In this document: positions 1-12,898 of the stretch, in pieces
How the letters are laid out: each line of letters starts with the position of its first letter
Numbering within the stretch: position 1 is the first letter of the stretch
Source of the DNA: Perca fluviatilis
Taxonomy: Eukaryota; Chordata; Actinopteri; Perciformes; Percidae
Assembly: GCF_010015445.1 (NCBI RefSeq)
Contig: NC_053114.1
Location: 28,727,579-28,791,578 of the forward strand
Direction: 5' to 3'
DNA length: 64,000 nucleotides
The notes under the pieces: model-generated
Database searches by the model: none
Seen by the model: only the letters and a program-made list of their open reading frames with translations
What the model was told of the DNA's origin: nothing
Translations under genes and position numbers: made by a program

Positions 1-1690
1 AATTGATTTTAGCTCTTGGAAGTAAAAGACTGGGTTTAACAAATAAGTACTCCCGAAATGTAAATTTCATCATTTTCCACAAAACCGTTTGAGACTGAAG
101 GCCAAACCTTGGTTTAGGGTTGCTTAGAAAAAAACTTGTATGTATTTTACTTTCCACAATTTTACTTTTCACAAACATCCCCTCTCTGCAACCACCTCCC
201 GACCCTTCACACAGACCCAAATCCCACACACATACCGAACCAAACCACACCACACACACACTTACTTGTGATCATCTCTCTGATGACCTCTGCTTTCAGC
301 ATATGATGGATCATCCACAGTTCCAGGACATCTATTTTCCTGCCCATGAAAAGAGGCACCAACTTTGAGCTAGGACAGTTAGGGCCAGATGAATGACTTT
401 GTTAGGACTGGATGGATTTCTCATCTGTTCAATTCCACTCAACCCATTCTGAACATAAAAAAAAAAAAAAATTAGGGATCAAATGTAGACGATTATTGGT
501 GAGGTTTAATTACAAGGATTACATGAAAGGAAGAAGTTGTCACTTCAAAAAAATGCCCAAAACAGTCATTATGCACCATTATGAAACATTACACACTGGA
601 CATAATGAATCATATTGGAAGTGATTTTAGTATTTCCACACATGCACTGCATCATTTCCCTAATAGACTGATTTATAGTTTGAATTTTAAAACAAACATC
701 TGATAAGTAGGCCAATACCCACGCATTTAAAAATCCTTTTATGTGGTCCACTAAAAGGTGAGGCATCAGTCATCCCACGGTTCTAAAAACGTGCTGAGAA
801 CAAAGTGAGATAAGATAAAAAAAATCTTCTTTTGCATACCAAAAAAGGTGACATAGAGGAAGGCAAAGGGAAAACACCAGGGTATTTTGAACATATTGAA
901 GGGCAACATTCAAAATTAGAAATGTAAAGATGAATAATTATTGTACTGCATTACTACTCATGCACTTCTGTATCCCACACATAATAGACTTCAACGTGTC
1001 AGTGCCTGTTTTTCATTTTTTTTTTATAATAAGTTAACATGTACTCAATGTTTTTTCAGTAAGCCTTATGATACGTCATAAATCCTTTAAAAATGATTTA
1101 CTACTTTTTATACTTTTTTCGGACACTTTAATGTGATGTAAAGCACATTTCAACACAATTCTGCATGACCTCTATAGTCGATCGGTGGAAATATGTCCTC
1201 CGCTTTTTTTCATTGCAGAGTGTGTTGACAAGGCCAGGCGGAAGTCTGTAGTGGTTTGCAACAGTGTAGAGAGCCACTATACACACATACACAATTTTCC
1301 AGGTTTCTCCCCCGCCCTGCTAACCTATTTTTTCGATCGCAAAGGTATGCTTGTGGTAGCACAACAGACAAACGGCACATCTATTTTTGACTAATAGGAC
1401 AACAATTGTCCCATTTATTTGTGGTATCAGAATTTTCTGTGAAGGCCAGCATTTCTCAGCTGAGGTCTTAGGTAATGTGGGGCCCTTGTAATTGCATAAC
1501 ACGTTACACAGACACTTGGAAGTAATGCCTCGTTGTCTTTTTTAATCTTTTATCTTTATCCTTTTCTAACTTTTTTTCATTTGTCCTCAATGGGCATGGG
1601 CAATCTGTACAATTAAGAGGTTTTATTTATTTTTTTGCCCTGTTAATCCTCCAAGATGCAAACAACTTGGGGCCCAGTTATTAAGTCATC
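1..1690. other. unique AT-rich non-coding DNA
   Basis: No gene or repeat family is recognised. The short open frames here are low-complexity (poly-A, CA-rich) or cut by stops. Small homopolymer runs occur near 460 and 1018. I see nothing with a clear function. Confidence 0.6.
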
Positions 1691-2330
1691 TCTATGCCAT
1701 AGACAGCATGTGCAGTTATTTTATTGCTGTGTATCAACATTGGGATTGGGCTGATCCCTGTGCACTTCAGACCCTTCCCCTTTAATTACCTGCCTCTCAC
1801 ATTGTTCTGGAAGAGTTGAGGTGAGCTTCCTCCTGCTCCTCCTGCACACTTTGGGGCATTATCATAAATACGGCACATTAACACTTGTTCCTGGCTTGTC
1901 AGGATATAAATTAAGTCTGCAGGTGTCCCACCGAGGTTTACCCCTGATACTAATTAAGGCATGATAATTAGGTTTGTTAAATTCGGTCCTTTCAGCCCTG
2001 ATACCCCCCTTGGAATACAACAATCGCAGATTGCAGACAAGAGAAGGGCTTAGAGAATCCTCCCCTTGCTAACACACAAGAACAGACCAATGGGTGCCTG
2101 ATAAAGTCGTTTCCCAGTGCTGGAGGGAATATGTGGGCTTGTAATTATGATTTTGCGCGTGACAATTCTCATTCATCTGACTTGAATGTGGTCTCGTTTT
2201 GTGAAGGAAAGAGACAACATTTTGATGAGGTTCTTCCTCTTCATCTAGAGAGAGATATAACTATTCATTTACACCAGAGAAATACCCCCAACCCTTCCCT
2301 CCCCTCCTTCTCCTCTCTCCTGTCTCCATG
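1691..2330. promoter_or_regulatory. candidate conserved non-coding element (enhancer-like)
   Basis: This is high-complexity sequence with no repeat signature and many homeodomain-type cores. Two TAATTA sites lie at 1951-1956 and 1965-1970, separated by 8 bases. Further ATTA and TTAATTA-like cores lie around 1780, 1910 and 2137. The mix of short AT-rich cores in otherwise GC-balanced unique DNA is typical of vertebrate developmental enhancers. This is inference from composition only; a cross-species alignment would be decisive. Confidence 0.35.
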
Positions 2331-4300
2331 ACCTTGGCAGCTGGCATGCTTTATCAAGCAAGAGACAAGAACAAAGACCTAGAAGAATAGCAGAAGGTTA
2401 TGGCAGCTCTTTAAAGCATTTCAGAGGCTTAAACATAAGTTGTGCCTCTTATAAGAGTGAAAACAAAGTCAGTGTAGCCAGTGATGCTGAGCTCATTAGG
2501 TGAAGCCAAGATGTAGGCGGAGGACTGTGCATCTTTACAAAGAGGTCAATAAAGGACAAAGATCTGAATATCATTAATCACCTCTTTGCCTCCACAAAGA
2601 ACATCCATGCTGTGATGTAGCTCTTAAGTTCTATGGAAGGTGCTCTTGTTTTAATATAATATGAGAGAAGTGCTACTTATATTTACTGTGTTACATCCTA
2701 GAAAAGACTAACACAAAACACTATATTTAGTGTACAAGCAGCACTGATAAATGACCTGAAGGTTGTTGTGATGTGTCACCGTTCATTGGGACTCTCCTCT
2801 GAGGCTGCACATGTGGAGTGTCCCTCAGCTCCCAGACGCAATACCCATGCCAGACTGAAATGAGGGAGAGGTGAACTGAGGAGATCGTAGGGAACGAAAA
2901 AAAAAAAAGAAAAGGTAGAAAGTGAAGAAGAGGAGGGGGTGAAGGGAACAAGGGGACTGTCCTGCTGCTAAAGAGTCAGCTGGCTCAGTTGTAGAGCTCT
3001 TCATCATCCTTTCCCTAGTGGCAGCGACCTGTGAACCCTTCCATGGGAAGGCTAGAGAGAAGAGAGGAGAGAGGGTGGGAGTTACAAACAGAGACAGAGA
3101 TAGATGGAATGAGATAGACAGAGAGGCAGTAAGATTAAAAAAAAAAAAATCAGGGAATGGTCCCTCCCTCCTGTGTAGTCCAGATGTCAGACTGTGTGCA
3201 GGCCTCCCAGTACAGGCCTTTGGGACAGGCTCAGCCTGGTGAAGCCCACTGACAGCATGGGGAGAACAGCTGTGCACAGGTCCTCAGCGTTGCCGCTCAC
3301 AGCTCAGATGTGGGACAAACAGCTACCGCTCTTTGTTTACACATGGTCGTTGTGTACGTATTGTGCCTGTTTACTTGCTTTTTGTATACGTGTTGTTTTT
3401 TGATGGTCTCCCATGACAGCCATTGTTCTGCATGGTCATCATTTTTTTTAAAAGTTTAAGCGTCTGGCAGCTGATGGCTCTCCCGAGGTGTTGTGGGTAC
3501 ACGCCACAATGAGCATTTTTAAGAGACTGTTACATTCAGGCCTCTTATTGGGCAAGACTGCACCTGATGTCTGGGGCCTGTAATTCTTGTAACTGAGATG
3601 GACTATCATTTTACAATTTGCCATATATTCTCTTCTATTTCCTTTTCTTAGTTGCATTCAGTGTTACACTCAAACATGTAAACCATGGTTAAAAAGTAAC
3701 CTGGCTTTCATAACCTTAGTTTCCTCATTTGTCATCTCTTATTCATGAACATAAGGCCAACAACAGGAATCGCCATTTCTTCTTCTTGACGAAACAAAAA
3801 GTTTGAGTTTTAAACTTAATCTGTCCTCATAATGAGCACGACAGCAATTTGATTTGATGTCTGTAAGTGACTACAGCTGTCTTTGAAATCCATCACTGGA
3901 TTTTCAGCCATTGATAGACTCTTGGTGATAGTAACCCAAAAAGCTATCCATTATGAATGAAGCAGTGAGAAAGAAGACTGAATTGAGTGAAACTGAAGAA
4001 GGCCAGGCAGAGTGCCTGACATCACTGCACACTTGACTGAGACCAGAGACAGGATTGCTTCAGTAATGTCGTACAAAGAACAATGAATGTCTACACCTTC
4101 CCCTTATGTAGTGGATGGCGATGGGGTCAAACGTAACTGGTTCCTGTTGCTCCGCTGACTCCTGGGATTCCCTTTCATGTTTTAAATGAAACGGTGTTAT
4201 ATGAGTATTAAAACCAGAATGCTGTTTATGTAATTTTTGTTTTATTGGATAGTTTACAGTGAAGTGGGGATAGGTTGACCTGCAACTAATGCCCTAGTCT
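2331..4300. other. unique non-coding DNA with purine-rich tracts
   Basis: No gene is recognised. Purine-rich runs (poly-A or GA) at about 2897-2945 and 3055-3150 produce the long minus-strand open frames, which read as low-complexity F, S and L runs and are rejected as proteins. The 3450-3650 stretch is high-complexity and could be a conserved block, but there is no direct evidence. Confidence 0.55.
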
Positions 4301-4433
4301 GAACGTGAACGGATGTCAAAGATATATAGTGTATGTACCAAAACAAAAGAGGACATTTTTTTGCATTACCATTATATTTTTACTCAGTGAATGGCTGTTT
4401 TCCAGTTTTTTAATTGATTTGATTTGTGCATGC

Positions 4434-4457
4434 ATGTGTGTGTGTGTGTGTGTGTGT
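4434..4457. repeat. (TG)n microsatellite
   Basis: About eleven TG units are followed by an interrupted TG-rich tail to about 4495. The Cys/Val and His/Thr open frames on both strands are artefacts of this array. Confidence 0.95.
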
Positions 4458-4499
4458 TTGTGTATGTTTTTGTGCGTTTGCGTGCATGTGTATATTTTA

Positions 4500-6810
4500 G
4501 CACACACATTACACAGTGTCCATGTACATACAGTATGCAGCCACATAACAGTATGCTTGAAGAGAGAGAAAGACCAAGAAGTGCATTGTTGCAGCTAAAT
4601 ACCCTCACTAACTATATTATCAGTATGTGTGCAGGAAACTAGCAGTTCCTGGCTTTCTCCTCTTCAAATGGTGATGACCTGTCCCAATCCCCCTCCCGTG
4701 ATAACTCCAAGTTCCAAGGGGGTCTGCCAGCACTGCATCCCCGCAAGAGGAGGGGGAGCTGGGCCACAGGCATTCTGAAGACTTTATGGAGGGAAAAACA
4801 CAAGCGAACAAACAAAGGGGTCTGCAGCCAGGAAGCCTTAATCACTGCCACTACCATTAGAGTAATGAGGCCTGATGGACGCACAGTCTAGTAAGAGACG
4901 AGGGAAGGGGGGGAGCTTTCCTCACAGATGAGGGCTGATAACCCCCCTCTTATTCTTCTGCTACTGCCACCGTACTCTCAGGGGCATATTAATGAAACAA
5001 CAGTGCCCCTGTCTCTTTCTTTAAAGGGTTTCTTTTCTTCCTGAGATTAGCAGGGTATTGTTGAAGGAGCGCTGTGTTGTTTTAAAGGAGACCCTGGTTG
5101 GACGAGTTTGAGGGAGATGTACATGAGAGAAAAGGTAGCACCTGTAACTTCCATCAGAAACGTCGAGATCAGATGATTGTAGCCGTTAAAGATGTCACTA
5201 TTAAAGAGTCAGACTTGGGTAAAAAAAATGGAAACCGATCCCTTTATAAAATTACATTAGATAGAATGCCATCACATAACTGTCAAACGTCTACAGATAT
5301 GTTAAAGACACTATTGATTTTAACAGTAAGCTTCAGAAATGATGCTTGGCTGTGGTTAAATATGATCGCAGTGCTTTGTGAGCTGTGTTGTGACCATCAC
5401 TATCCAGGGATTGCCTGTTGTGTACTCTCCTGTTTATGGATCTCATAGCTCTTTACAACACACTTCAAAAATTAATCACCCCAGAGGCCCATACAAGTCT
5501 CTCGCATGCATGTGGTGAACTGCTCTGGCCAAGCTCGCTCACACTGGAAGCAGCCACCAGCGAACAAACATTTCATTATATAAAAAGGGAAACAAACATA
5601 GATGTGGCTCTTTTATATGAAGATTGCAATTAAATCACCCTAGAGAAGAATTAATAACTCACTCCTGTGTGTCTGGTGTAACGTCACAAAGCAGAGTTGA
5701 CACTGATGGCTTGTCACATCACAGTTTGCTAATGCTGCGTGTTGCTGGACCTCCTGTCTGCCTGTGTTGGCTAATATTTCTAGCAGGTTTTAGTTTTAAA
5801 GCTCTCAGGTGGGCCTTTAAACAGTTGCTCAGACGACGGCAGAGGCCTCCCTCCAATTTTCCATCTCTCTCTCCTCCTGTCCACTATCCTTTTCAATGGC
5901 TGATTTATGGCCCACATAAGTGTGCAAGAGACGCCGAGATTTCAGAGGAAGTCATAAATAGAACAAAACCAAGGAAGAGAGGAGGGAAGAGGAAACCAAC
6001 TGAAGAGGTGACAGGGACATGCAGAGTGAAAGCGAGAGCGTGAGAGAGAGACAGAGAGGGACTGATTATTTCAGTCAGTTTGACAGTAGAGAGAAGGCTT
6101 TCTCTGCCGCGGTATTTACTGTACTTGATGTCTGTCTTGCTGCCTTTTTTCTTTCCTTCCCGTCAGCTGACCTTTGAACTCTGATCATGAGTATGCCTCC
6201 CTGTGGTTTGTTCTCCTAATTGGAGTCAGGATGCAGATGCTCTGGGAGCTCGAGAGCAGTTTATATACACACCTTCTTTTTGAGATTAAACCAACACAGA
6301 GGAGGGAGGATGAACTGAGGGAAGTCTGTGTAGGAGGGAAGGTAAAAGAAGATGTGAGGAGTGGGGGGTCTGTTGTTGTTTACATGAGCTGGGATTTTCC
6401 CCAGCATACAACGCAGGTAAACTCAACTTTTAGTAATTTTTTTTTTTAATGCTGGTGGCTTTCCAAGAAATTGTGCTAAAGATTTTTTTATCATAAAAAG
6501 ATATAATAGGCACTGGCACAAATAAATCAGATGCAAATCAGTTAAATAAATGTGAGTTCCGATTTTTCATGTGGGTTCAAGAGGAAACCAGTTCACCTTG
6601 AACAACTCTTCAAAATGTGCTAAGCCCAGTAATCATCCTTTGTCTCCTTAACACCACACTTAAAAAGGGTTTCCCTATCAGATAACCTCTTCATCATACT
6701 AATGATGAGGAGGCTACTGTGTCCAGTAAAGCAATAACTAGCCTACCTATCATCTGTCAGCCACTCAGGCCCTAAACCAGAGTGGTGTTTACCAGAATAG
6801 CTAGGTAATC
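4500..6810. other. unique non-coding DNA, some conserved-looking blocks
   Basis: There is no recognised gene. The 4920-5060 and 5740-5990 stretches are high-complexity and repeat-free. The 139-codon plus-strand frame at 5624-6043 has no domain I recognise and ends in a Lys/Arg-rich run encoded by a purine-rich tract, so I treat it as chance. A GA-rich stretch lies at about 6030-6060. Confidence 0.5.
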
Positions 6811-6811
6811 A

Positions 6812-7694
<883 letters not shown>

Positions 7695-7749
<55 letters not shown>
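7695..7749. repeat. (TG)27 microsatellite
   Basis: 55 bases of perfect TG repeat. Together with the CA array at 6820 it forms an inverted pair of long simple repeats less than 1 kb apart, both prone to slippage and to misassembly. Confidence 0.98.
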
Positions 7750-7752
<3 letters not shown>

Positions 7753-7964
7753 TGGTGCACAGACGGCCCATACATCACATCCTCTTTACAGTGTTTCCCT
7801 GTGAGTCATTTGCATGTCATTACAGCTTTGTTTTATAAGTGAGTGGCTATTAAGGAAGCTGCTCCATAAAATGCCTGTTAAAATTGAGGAAGGCAGCAAT
7901 ACGGATCTTAAAAAGCCAAGAGCATTCTCCATTTTCTCACCTTACGTTGTTGATGAAAAGTGTG

Positions 7965-8010
7965 TGCGCGTGTGTGAGAGAGAGAGAGACAAAGAGGGAG
8001 AGAGAGAACC
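7965..8010. repeat. mixed (TG)n/(GA)n low-complexity tract
   Basis: A TGTGCGCG-type alternating stretch passes into a GA run at 7976-7989, then further GA-rich sequence. It explains the Arg/Glu-rich frame seen here. Confidence 0.8.
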
Positions 8011-8379
8011 CAGATGTCTTTCCTTTGGGACTCACACATCTGTTGGGTATTTTAATGACAGCAAATTCATGCAATCCCATTTCTCTTCCCACTCTTCTCT
8101 ACCCTCCCTTCTGCTGCAGCATCTCTGTTCTTCCTCTTTTCACACATCTGGATTTAGCTGTGTGAGCCCTGGTGTTTTCCCCATCTGTGAAGGACAACAC
8201 AACTGTTGGCAGGATTATTATGTGCTGGGCCCAGGATTGTACAGGGCATCCAGGGAGTCTGTGCATTCAAACTGTTCCTCCTTGACTATTTAATTGTGTC
8301 TACATTAATCTGATTGTCTGTTCTACCGGTATCGAATATTCCTATAATTGTTGTGATTGAAACTGAAAAAATAAAAAAA

Positions 8380-8420
8380 ATATATATATATATAAATGTA
8401 TATGTATGTATATACACATA
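8380..8420. repeat. (TA)n-rich tract
   Basis: A perfect TATATA run at 8380-8394 continues as TATG/TATA variants to the edge of the hairpin at 8414. It is simple sequence with low melting stability. Confidence 0.85.
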
Positions 8421-8463
8421 TTCTAGTTCTTCTCTTTGTTAGGAGAAGAACAAGAATATGTGT
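8414..8463. other. 21-bp inverted repeat, short-loop hairpin
   Basis: The arms at 8414-8434 and 8443-8463 are complementary at 20 of 21 positions (one A/A mismatch near the middle) with an 8-base loop. The stem is stable enough to fold as RNA or cruciform DNA. It is short and tight for a typical microRNA precursor, so a decayed palindromic repeat is equally possible. It matches no microRNA I recognise. Confidence 0.75.
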
Positions 8464-10471
8464 GGGGTTTTCCATAAAAATACAGTGTATGTGTACAGAC
8501 TGTTGTACATGTCAATTTAGAACTTAAGCGCACAATCAGTTACAGAACCGGTTCTTGGTCTTACATGATTTTAAATGTCAGGACCAAAATGAGTCCGGTC
8601 ACAAAACTCAGTACAAGATGAGTACATACAATATTTGTATGTTTATTTTCTTGTAAAAAGTGAAACCATTTTGCCAATGAAACTCCACAGACTGAGTATG
8701 AGACCTGACTCCCAATTGTTAAGGGTTAGGTGGTTTGGGGTGTAGTAGGCAAGCCTCAATTTGGGATTGGAAGCACGTGGCTCACATCTGGATCTGCTTA
8801 CGGTGTCAAGGAGGGCGCTTTCGTGACAGCCAGGCACGTGGCAACAAAGTAAACCCTTCACAGAGAAAATGTCCCTGTAACTCATTCGTGAAAGAAATGT
8901 TAGTGTGGCAAGCAATTTTGACAAGCTTAGCATTGTATTTATAAGAGACAAAGGAGGAGAGGTTGTGCAAAGTTTAACAACTTTTGGCATTCGGAGGAGG
9001 CTCTCCACTGCCAATACAGAGATTTGAGGTGTCACTTTTAATTTCCATAACAGATTCTACTTCCATCACTCTTCCATCCAGCCCACTAATTAAAATGGTC
9101 TTACTCCACATCTCCATATAAAACTTTGGGTATATATTTTGAAATGAATTGCAACAGCGTTGACAAATACATTGGAAGTCTATATATCTATGTGCAATTA
9201 GTTGTCTGCTGCCCTATTTATACGTGTTGTAAATACATAATCTTGTGGACTTAAAACTATACCTTCCATGTTAATGTGAAAGTCAAGTATAAATTGGTGT
9301 CATGTGAATGTTGTGAATGTTGTTTTTGCTTCAACAGGCCAGTAGACTTGCTAATTCCTGTCTTGTCAAGCAGTTAGTAGGAGAGCTGTGGTCAGAACAA
9401 CTGGTTCTCATTTGTAGCACAAAGACTGGTCTGTTTGCGAGGGGTGTATTTGTGAGATTACATTCCTTTCCATCGTTACATGCATATGGTGTATTAAAAA
9501 GGTGAGAGTGCTTTTTTCCTTCCTCACTCGTGTGCAGAAAGTCTTATTTGGTACACTGCTGTATGTACTACATACTGTTCATACAGTATGTCTAGTTTAC
9601 ACTTTGTCCTTTCATGACTGTTCTTCACGAGCACTTTCTCCTTCCTCTCCTTCTAACTCCTCTGTCCTCTCAGTCCACTCTCTGAACACTGTTTCTCACA
9701 GCTATTTCTCTCCCTCCCCCTCTGCCCCACTCGCTCTCATGGACATGACAGTGCGGGGGGATAAGGGAAGAGTAATTATGGTTCAGTGAGGCTGCCAGGT
9801 GTGATAAATGACTAATAAGGGGAGCGGAGCCCTGGGTCCTCTAAGGAGGACTATTACAGTCTTATCAGCACAGGGCTGCAGCTCTCTGCCTGGCCTGGGA
9901 CAGAGGCCCTTGTAGCTGTGCTCGCTCCTCTTCTAACCCCTTCACCTCAGTCATCTTCCACAGCCAGCATCAGACCAGCCCACCCCAGAGACAAGCTCCA
10001 GCTTTAACACCTTAGCTGCTGGTTCTGAAAGTGCTCATTCATTTCTTTTCAGTGAGTTTTCTTTCCATACACATTTTAGTACAAGCAAATTTAAAATGAG
10101 GAGACACTATCATTGTGGTTTTTATGCTGTTGATATACAAAATGTAATGCTGCAATGAGAATTAAGCTCATTGCATAGTATTAGTAGTACTTCTGATAAA
10201 TAGTGAGACCACTTTTTGTGGCATAAACACCTCCAACGGAGCATCACTGACATTTTTATTGGCTGTTAAAAAGCTCAGTTTCCTTGCAAATATATAAAGG
10301 GTCATCTATAGTACTGACTGTTGCTTATAAGTGACCTATTGTTACCACTGGGTGGTTATCATGCATCTCTTGCAATTACTACATGGAATAGCATTCATTT
10401 ACACTTACTTTGGTATATTATATTATGTGTCTATTTATAGCTTTTGAGAGCTTTGCAACTTCTCATAACGC
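8464..10471. other. unique non-coding DNA, candidate conserved block near 9.76-9.96 kb
   Basis: No gene is recognised. A small 8-bp-arm inverted repeat lies at 9571-9590. The 9760-9960 stretch is high-complexity and GC-balanced and looks like a conserved element, but this is untested. Confidence 0.45.
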
Positions 10472-10692
10472 TTAACCCTTGTGTTGTCTTCCCGTTGACC
10501 TTGAAAAAAACTTATTTGTTTTACGTTTTTCACGCCTTTTTTTCACAGTTTGTTTTTGCTTTTTCCAACGTTTTAAATTGTTAAATTTTTCTTCTACATA
10601 TTTTCAGCGCTTATTTCTACGTCCCATATTTTCTGATATAAAACAAAAATTGAAAACGGGTCAATTTGACCCAAAGTCAACACAAGGGCTAA
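10472..10692. mobile_element. piggyBac-like MITE
   Basis: The left end is TTAACCCTTGTGTTG. The right end read in reverse is nearly the same (TTAGCCCTTGTGTTG), followed inward on the right by GGTCAAATTGACCC-type sequence. TTAA target duplications and ends starting CCC are features of piggyBac-type elements; the right TTAA has decayed to CTAA. At 221 bp with no transposase it is non-autonomous. I recall very similar ends as common in percomorph genomes, but this is not checked. Confidence 0.75.
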
Positions 10693-12680
10693 AAAGGATT
10701 CATAGGACTGCATTGAATAACAATTGAGTAGACAACACAACCAACTGAGGCGATGGAAAATGTCCTTACAATGACCATGCAGCCAACGCATGGAAGACCT
10801 TCACATTTGGCCTAATTGTATAAGCTGATACATGTAAATCACACGTTTCCTGTTCATGCCAGTCAAATTTTATGGTAAACAGCAGGAAGAAATTTTGTTT
10901 TCTCTATGTATTACAACAGAAAGATGGTGTTAAAACATGATAAGGCTTCAAAAAATTAAAATAAAACTTCAACCAGTATGCTTGTTTACCAACCGAAAAC
11001 AGCAGTAGCATTCCTTAATTATGTTATTTGCTCCGTCATGTTATTATACTGTAAGCTGAGGCTCCGCTATATACATCTACATACGGCCTACATTTCCTGG
11101 CAGCAAGAAACCATAAACTCTTTTGAGTTCCTCCAGTTGAGCTTCTGTAGGAAGGAGCCCAGATGTAGGAACAAACATTTTGGCCACTCATATCTGCAGT
11201 CTGAGTTGTTCTGTCACGATGCAAAGCCTACACTCAAGACCCCAAGATCCTGCTCTCCACTTTAGGCAGCAACTCCCTCCCGAACCAGATAGGGAAGTCC
11301 ACTGTTTTTCAGCAGTGGAAGAGTGCACTGTGCGAGAGTGCAAGAGTATCAGATTAGAAGTGTTGACACTCATCCTGACAGCTTCACACATGGCTACAAA
11401 CTGTAGAGTTAAAAGCAAGCTTGAGGCTATCAGCCTGTACATTCCCTTGGTTAAACCTGGCATCCTTATATACAACAATTTGAACAAAGCACAACCTTTC
11501 CAATATCCAACACACACTAAGAACACGTTTGAATATTTTTTGAGGATGTAGATTCATGTCTTACTGCCATACCTCACAGGACACACCAAGGTAAACAGTA
11601 AGTCTTCCACCAAATCCACAAACACAGGTCGATTGGATGGGCAAAATTGTATGACCCCTCCAGTATTAAAAGAGTAACCGTGAAGAGCTGGTCCACCAAC
11701 ATTTGCTTTTTTTGACTCTGAGATTTCACAATCAGTCCGTGTCTTAAGCTTTCTAAAGAGGATGAGCAGTGTTTCATTACAACACACCTTCGCATTCTCA
11801 TCTTTTAAAATGGGAGCCGCCACATTGCATGTACTGGTACTTGTCAAGCCAGGACACAAGGCATTCACCTATTTAGCTCTCGAGGCTGGCTCCAGGAGTA
11901 AGCCTTGTGTCCGCTGTTCTAGGCAAGGTAGCTCTGTTCTCATTCTGCTTCTTTTAAAATGGTGTTCAAATTGCTTATTTTCTAAACCCCTGCCTAGAAT
12001 CAATTTACCATATAAGATCCTACCAGGAGCAGTTGCACTTGACAACACAAGAGAGAAAAAGATGTATTAGGAAATAAAGTCAGTAATATTGACTCTGGAA
12101 GACAGCATGCAAGGAATTTCCGAAAGCTGTGTAGTCTCTTCAAGCTACTGACCAAAGGAAAGGCACGGAGAAGCTGAACGTGTTCACACACACAGAAGGA
12201 TGTTTAAAAACCTAGGCTGTGACAGAGGATCTCTAAAGAACCTACACTGAACCTTAGTAGTAATATAAATAATACATTTATATTACTCAATTTAATTATA
12301 GCCTTAGAAATCCCAAATATTGCAATGGTCTCTCTCACTCTCTGTTGTCTCTCTCTTCTTCATAACTTTGTTGTCTATAAGTGACCGCATTACCCTCAGC
12401 AGTTTACATGTTCTGCCTTAGTGCCTTGGCCTTGTTTATGTGACAGCGTGACATCGAACCACTGACAGTTTTACCTTTTGATTTTGAAAAGAAAAACAGA
12501 AGTAAAGCACATGCACACGATAATATCATTATTTACGTCTGTGGTGTCGAGGCATAAATGATCTTCTCACGTTTTATGTTAATGAGTCACACATGGCAGT
12601 GGTTATGGTTGTACAAAGAGGATTACTTGATTTTGGGTTGGTGTAAAGGTTGGTTACAAGCATGGCTGTAGTGGTAAGTA
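10693..12680. other. unique non-coding DNA
   Basis: Overlapping open frames of 95-123 codons on both strands around 10978-11868 show no domain, codon pattern or splice context that I recognise. I treat them as chance frames. No repeat family is recognised. Confidence 0.5.
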
Positions 12681-12898
12681 AAGGGCTTGATAGTCTATAT
12701 CCACTACGTTCCAATTCCGGGATTGCGCCGTTGCCACCGGAAATTCCGCCAGATTTCACTCTTTTCGGCCAGATGTCAGTTACCTTACGCTTTCTTTGTG
12801 TTGTAATTTAACATCCCGGAATGCTGTGTGGACAAGCCTGACCCTCCTCCACAGTGCTGTGGAGGAAGGTCTTGCAAAGCGAGACTAAGGGCTTGATA
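12681..12898. mobile_element. 194-bp insertion with 12-bp target duplication
   Basis: The direct repeat AAGGGCTTGATA occurs exactly at 12681-12692 and 12887-12898 and brackets a 194-bp insert. The insert begins TAGTCT and ends AGACTA if the flanks are counted, and carries a perfect 9-bp-arm palindrome (CCTCCACAG / CTGTGGAGG) at 12846-12865 near its right end. A 12-bp duplication is more typical of LINE-mobilised retroposons than of DNA transposons, yet the TAGTCT/AGACTA ends hint at a cut-and-paste element. The family is unresolved. Confidence 0.8.

Noticed and set aside
2825..3277. 150-codon minus-strand frame
   Set aside because: Built on purine-rich tracts giving Phe/Leu/Ser runs; no domain and no conserved-looking core.
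4305..4642. Overlapping Cys/Val and His/Thr-rich frames on both strands
   Set aside because: They are translations of a (TG)n microsatellite.
5624..6043. 139-codon plus-strand frame with a basic C-terminus
   Set aside because: No domain or splice context; the basic end comes from a GA-rich tract.
8414..8463. Known microRNA
   Set aside because: Neither arm matches any microRNA I recall, and the stem and loop are shorter than usual; kept only as an unexplained hairpin.
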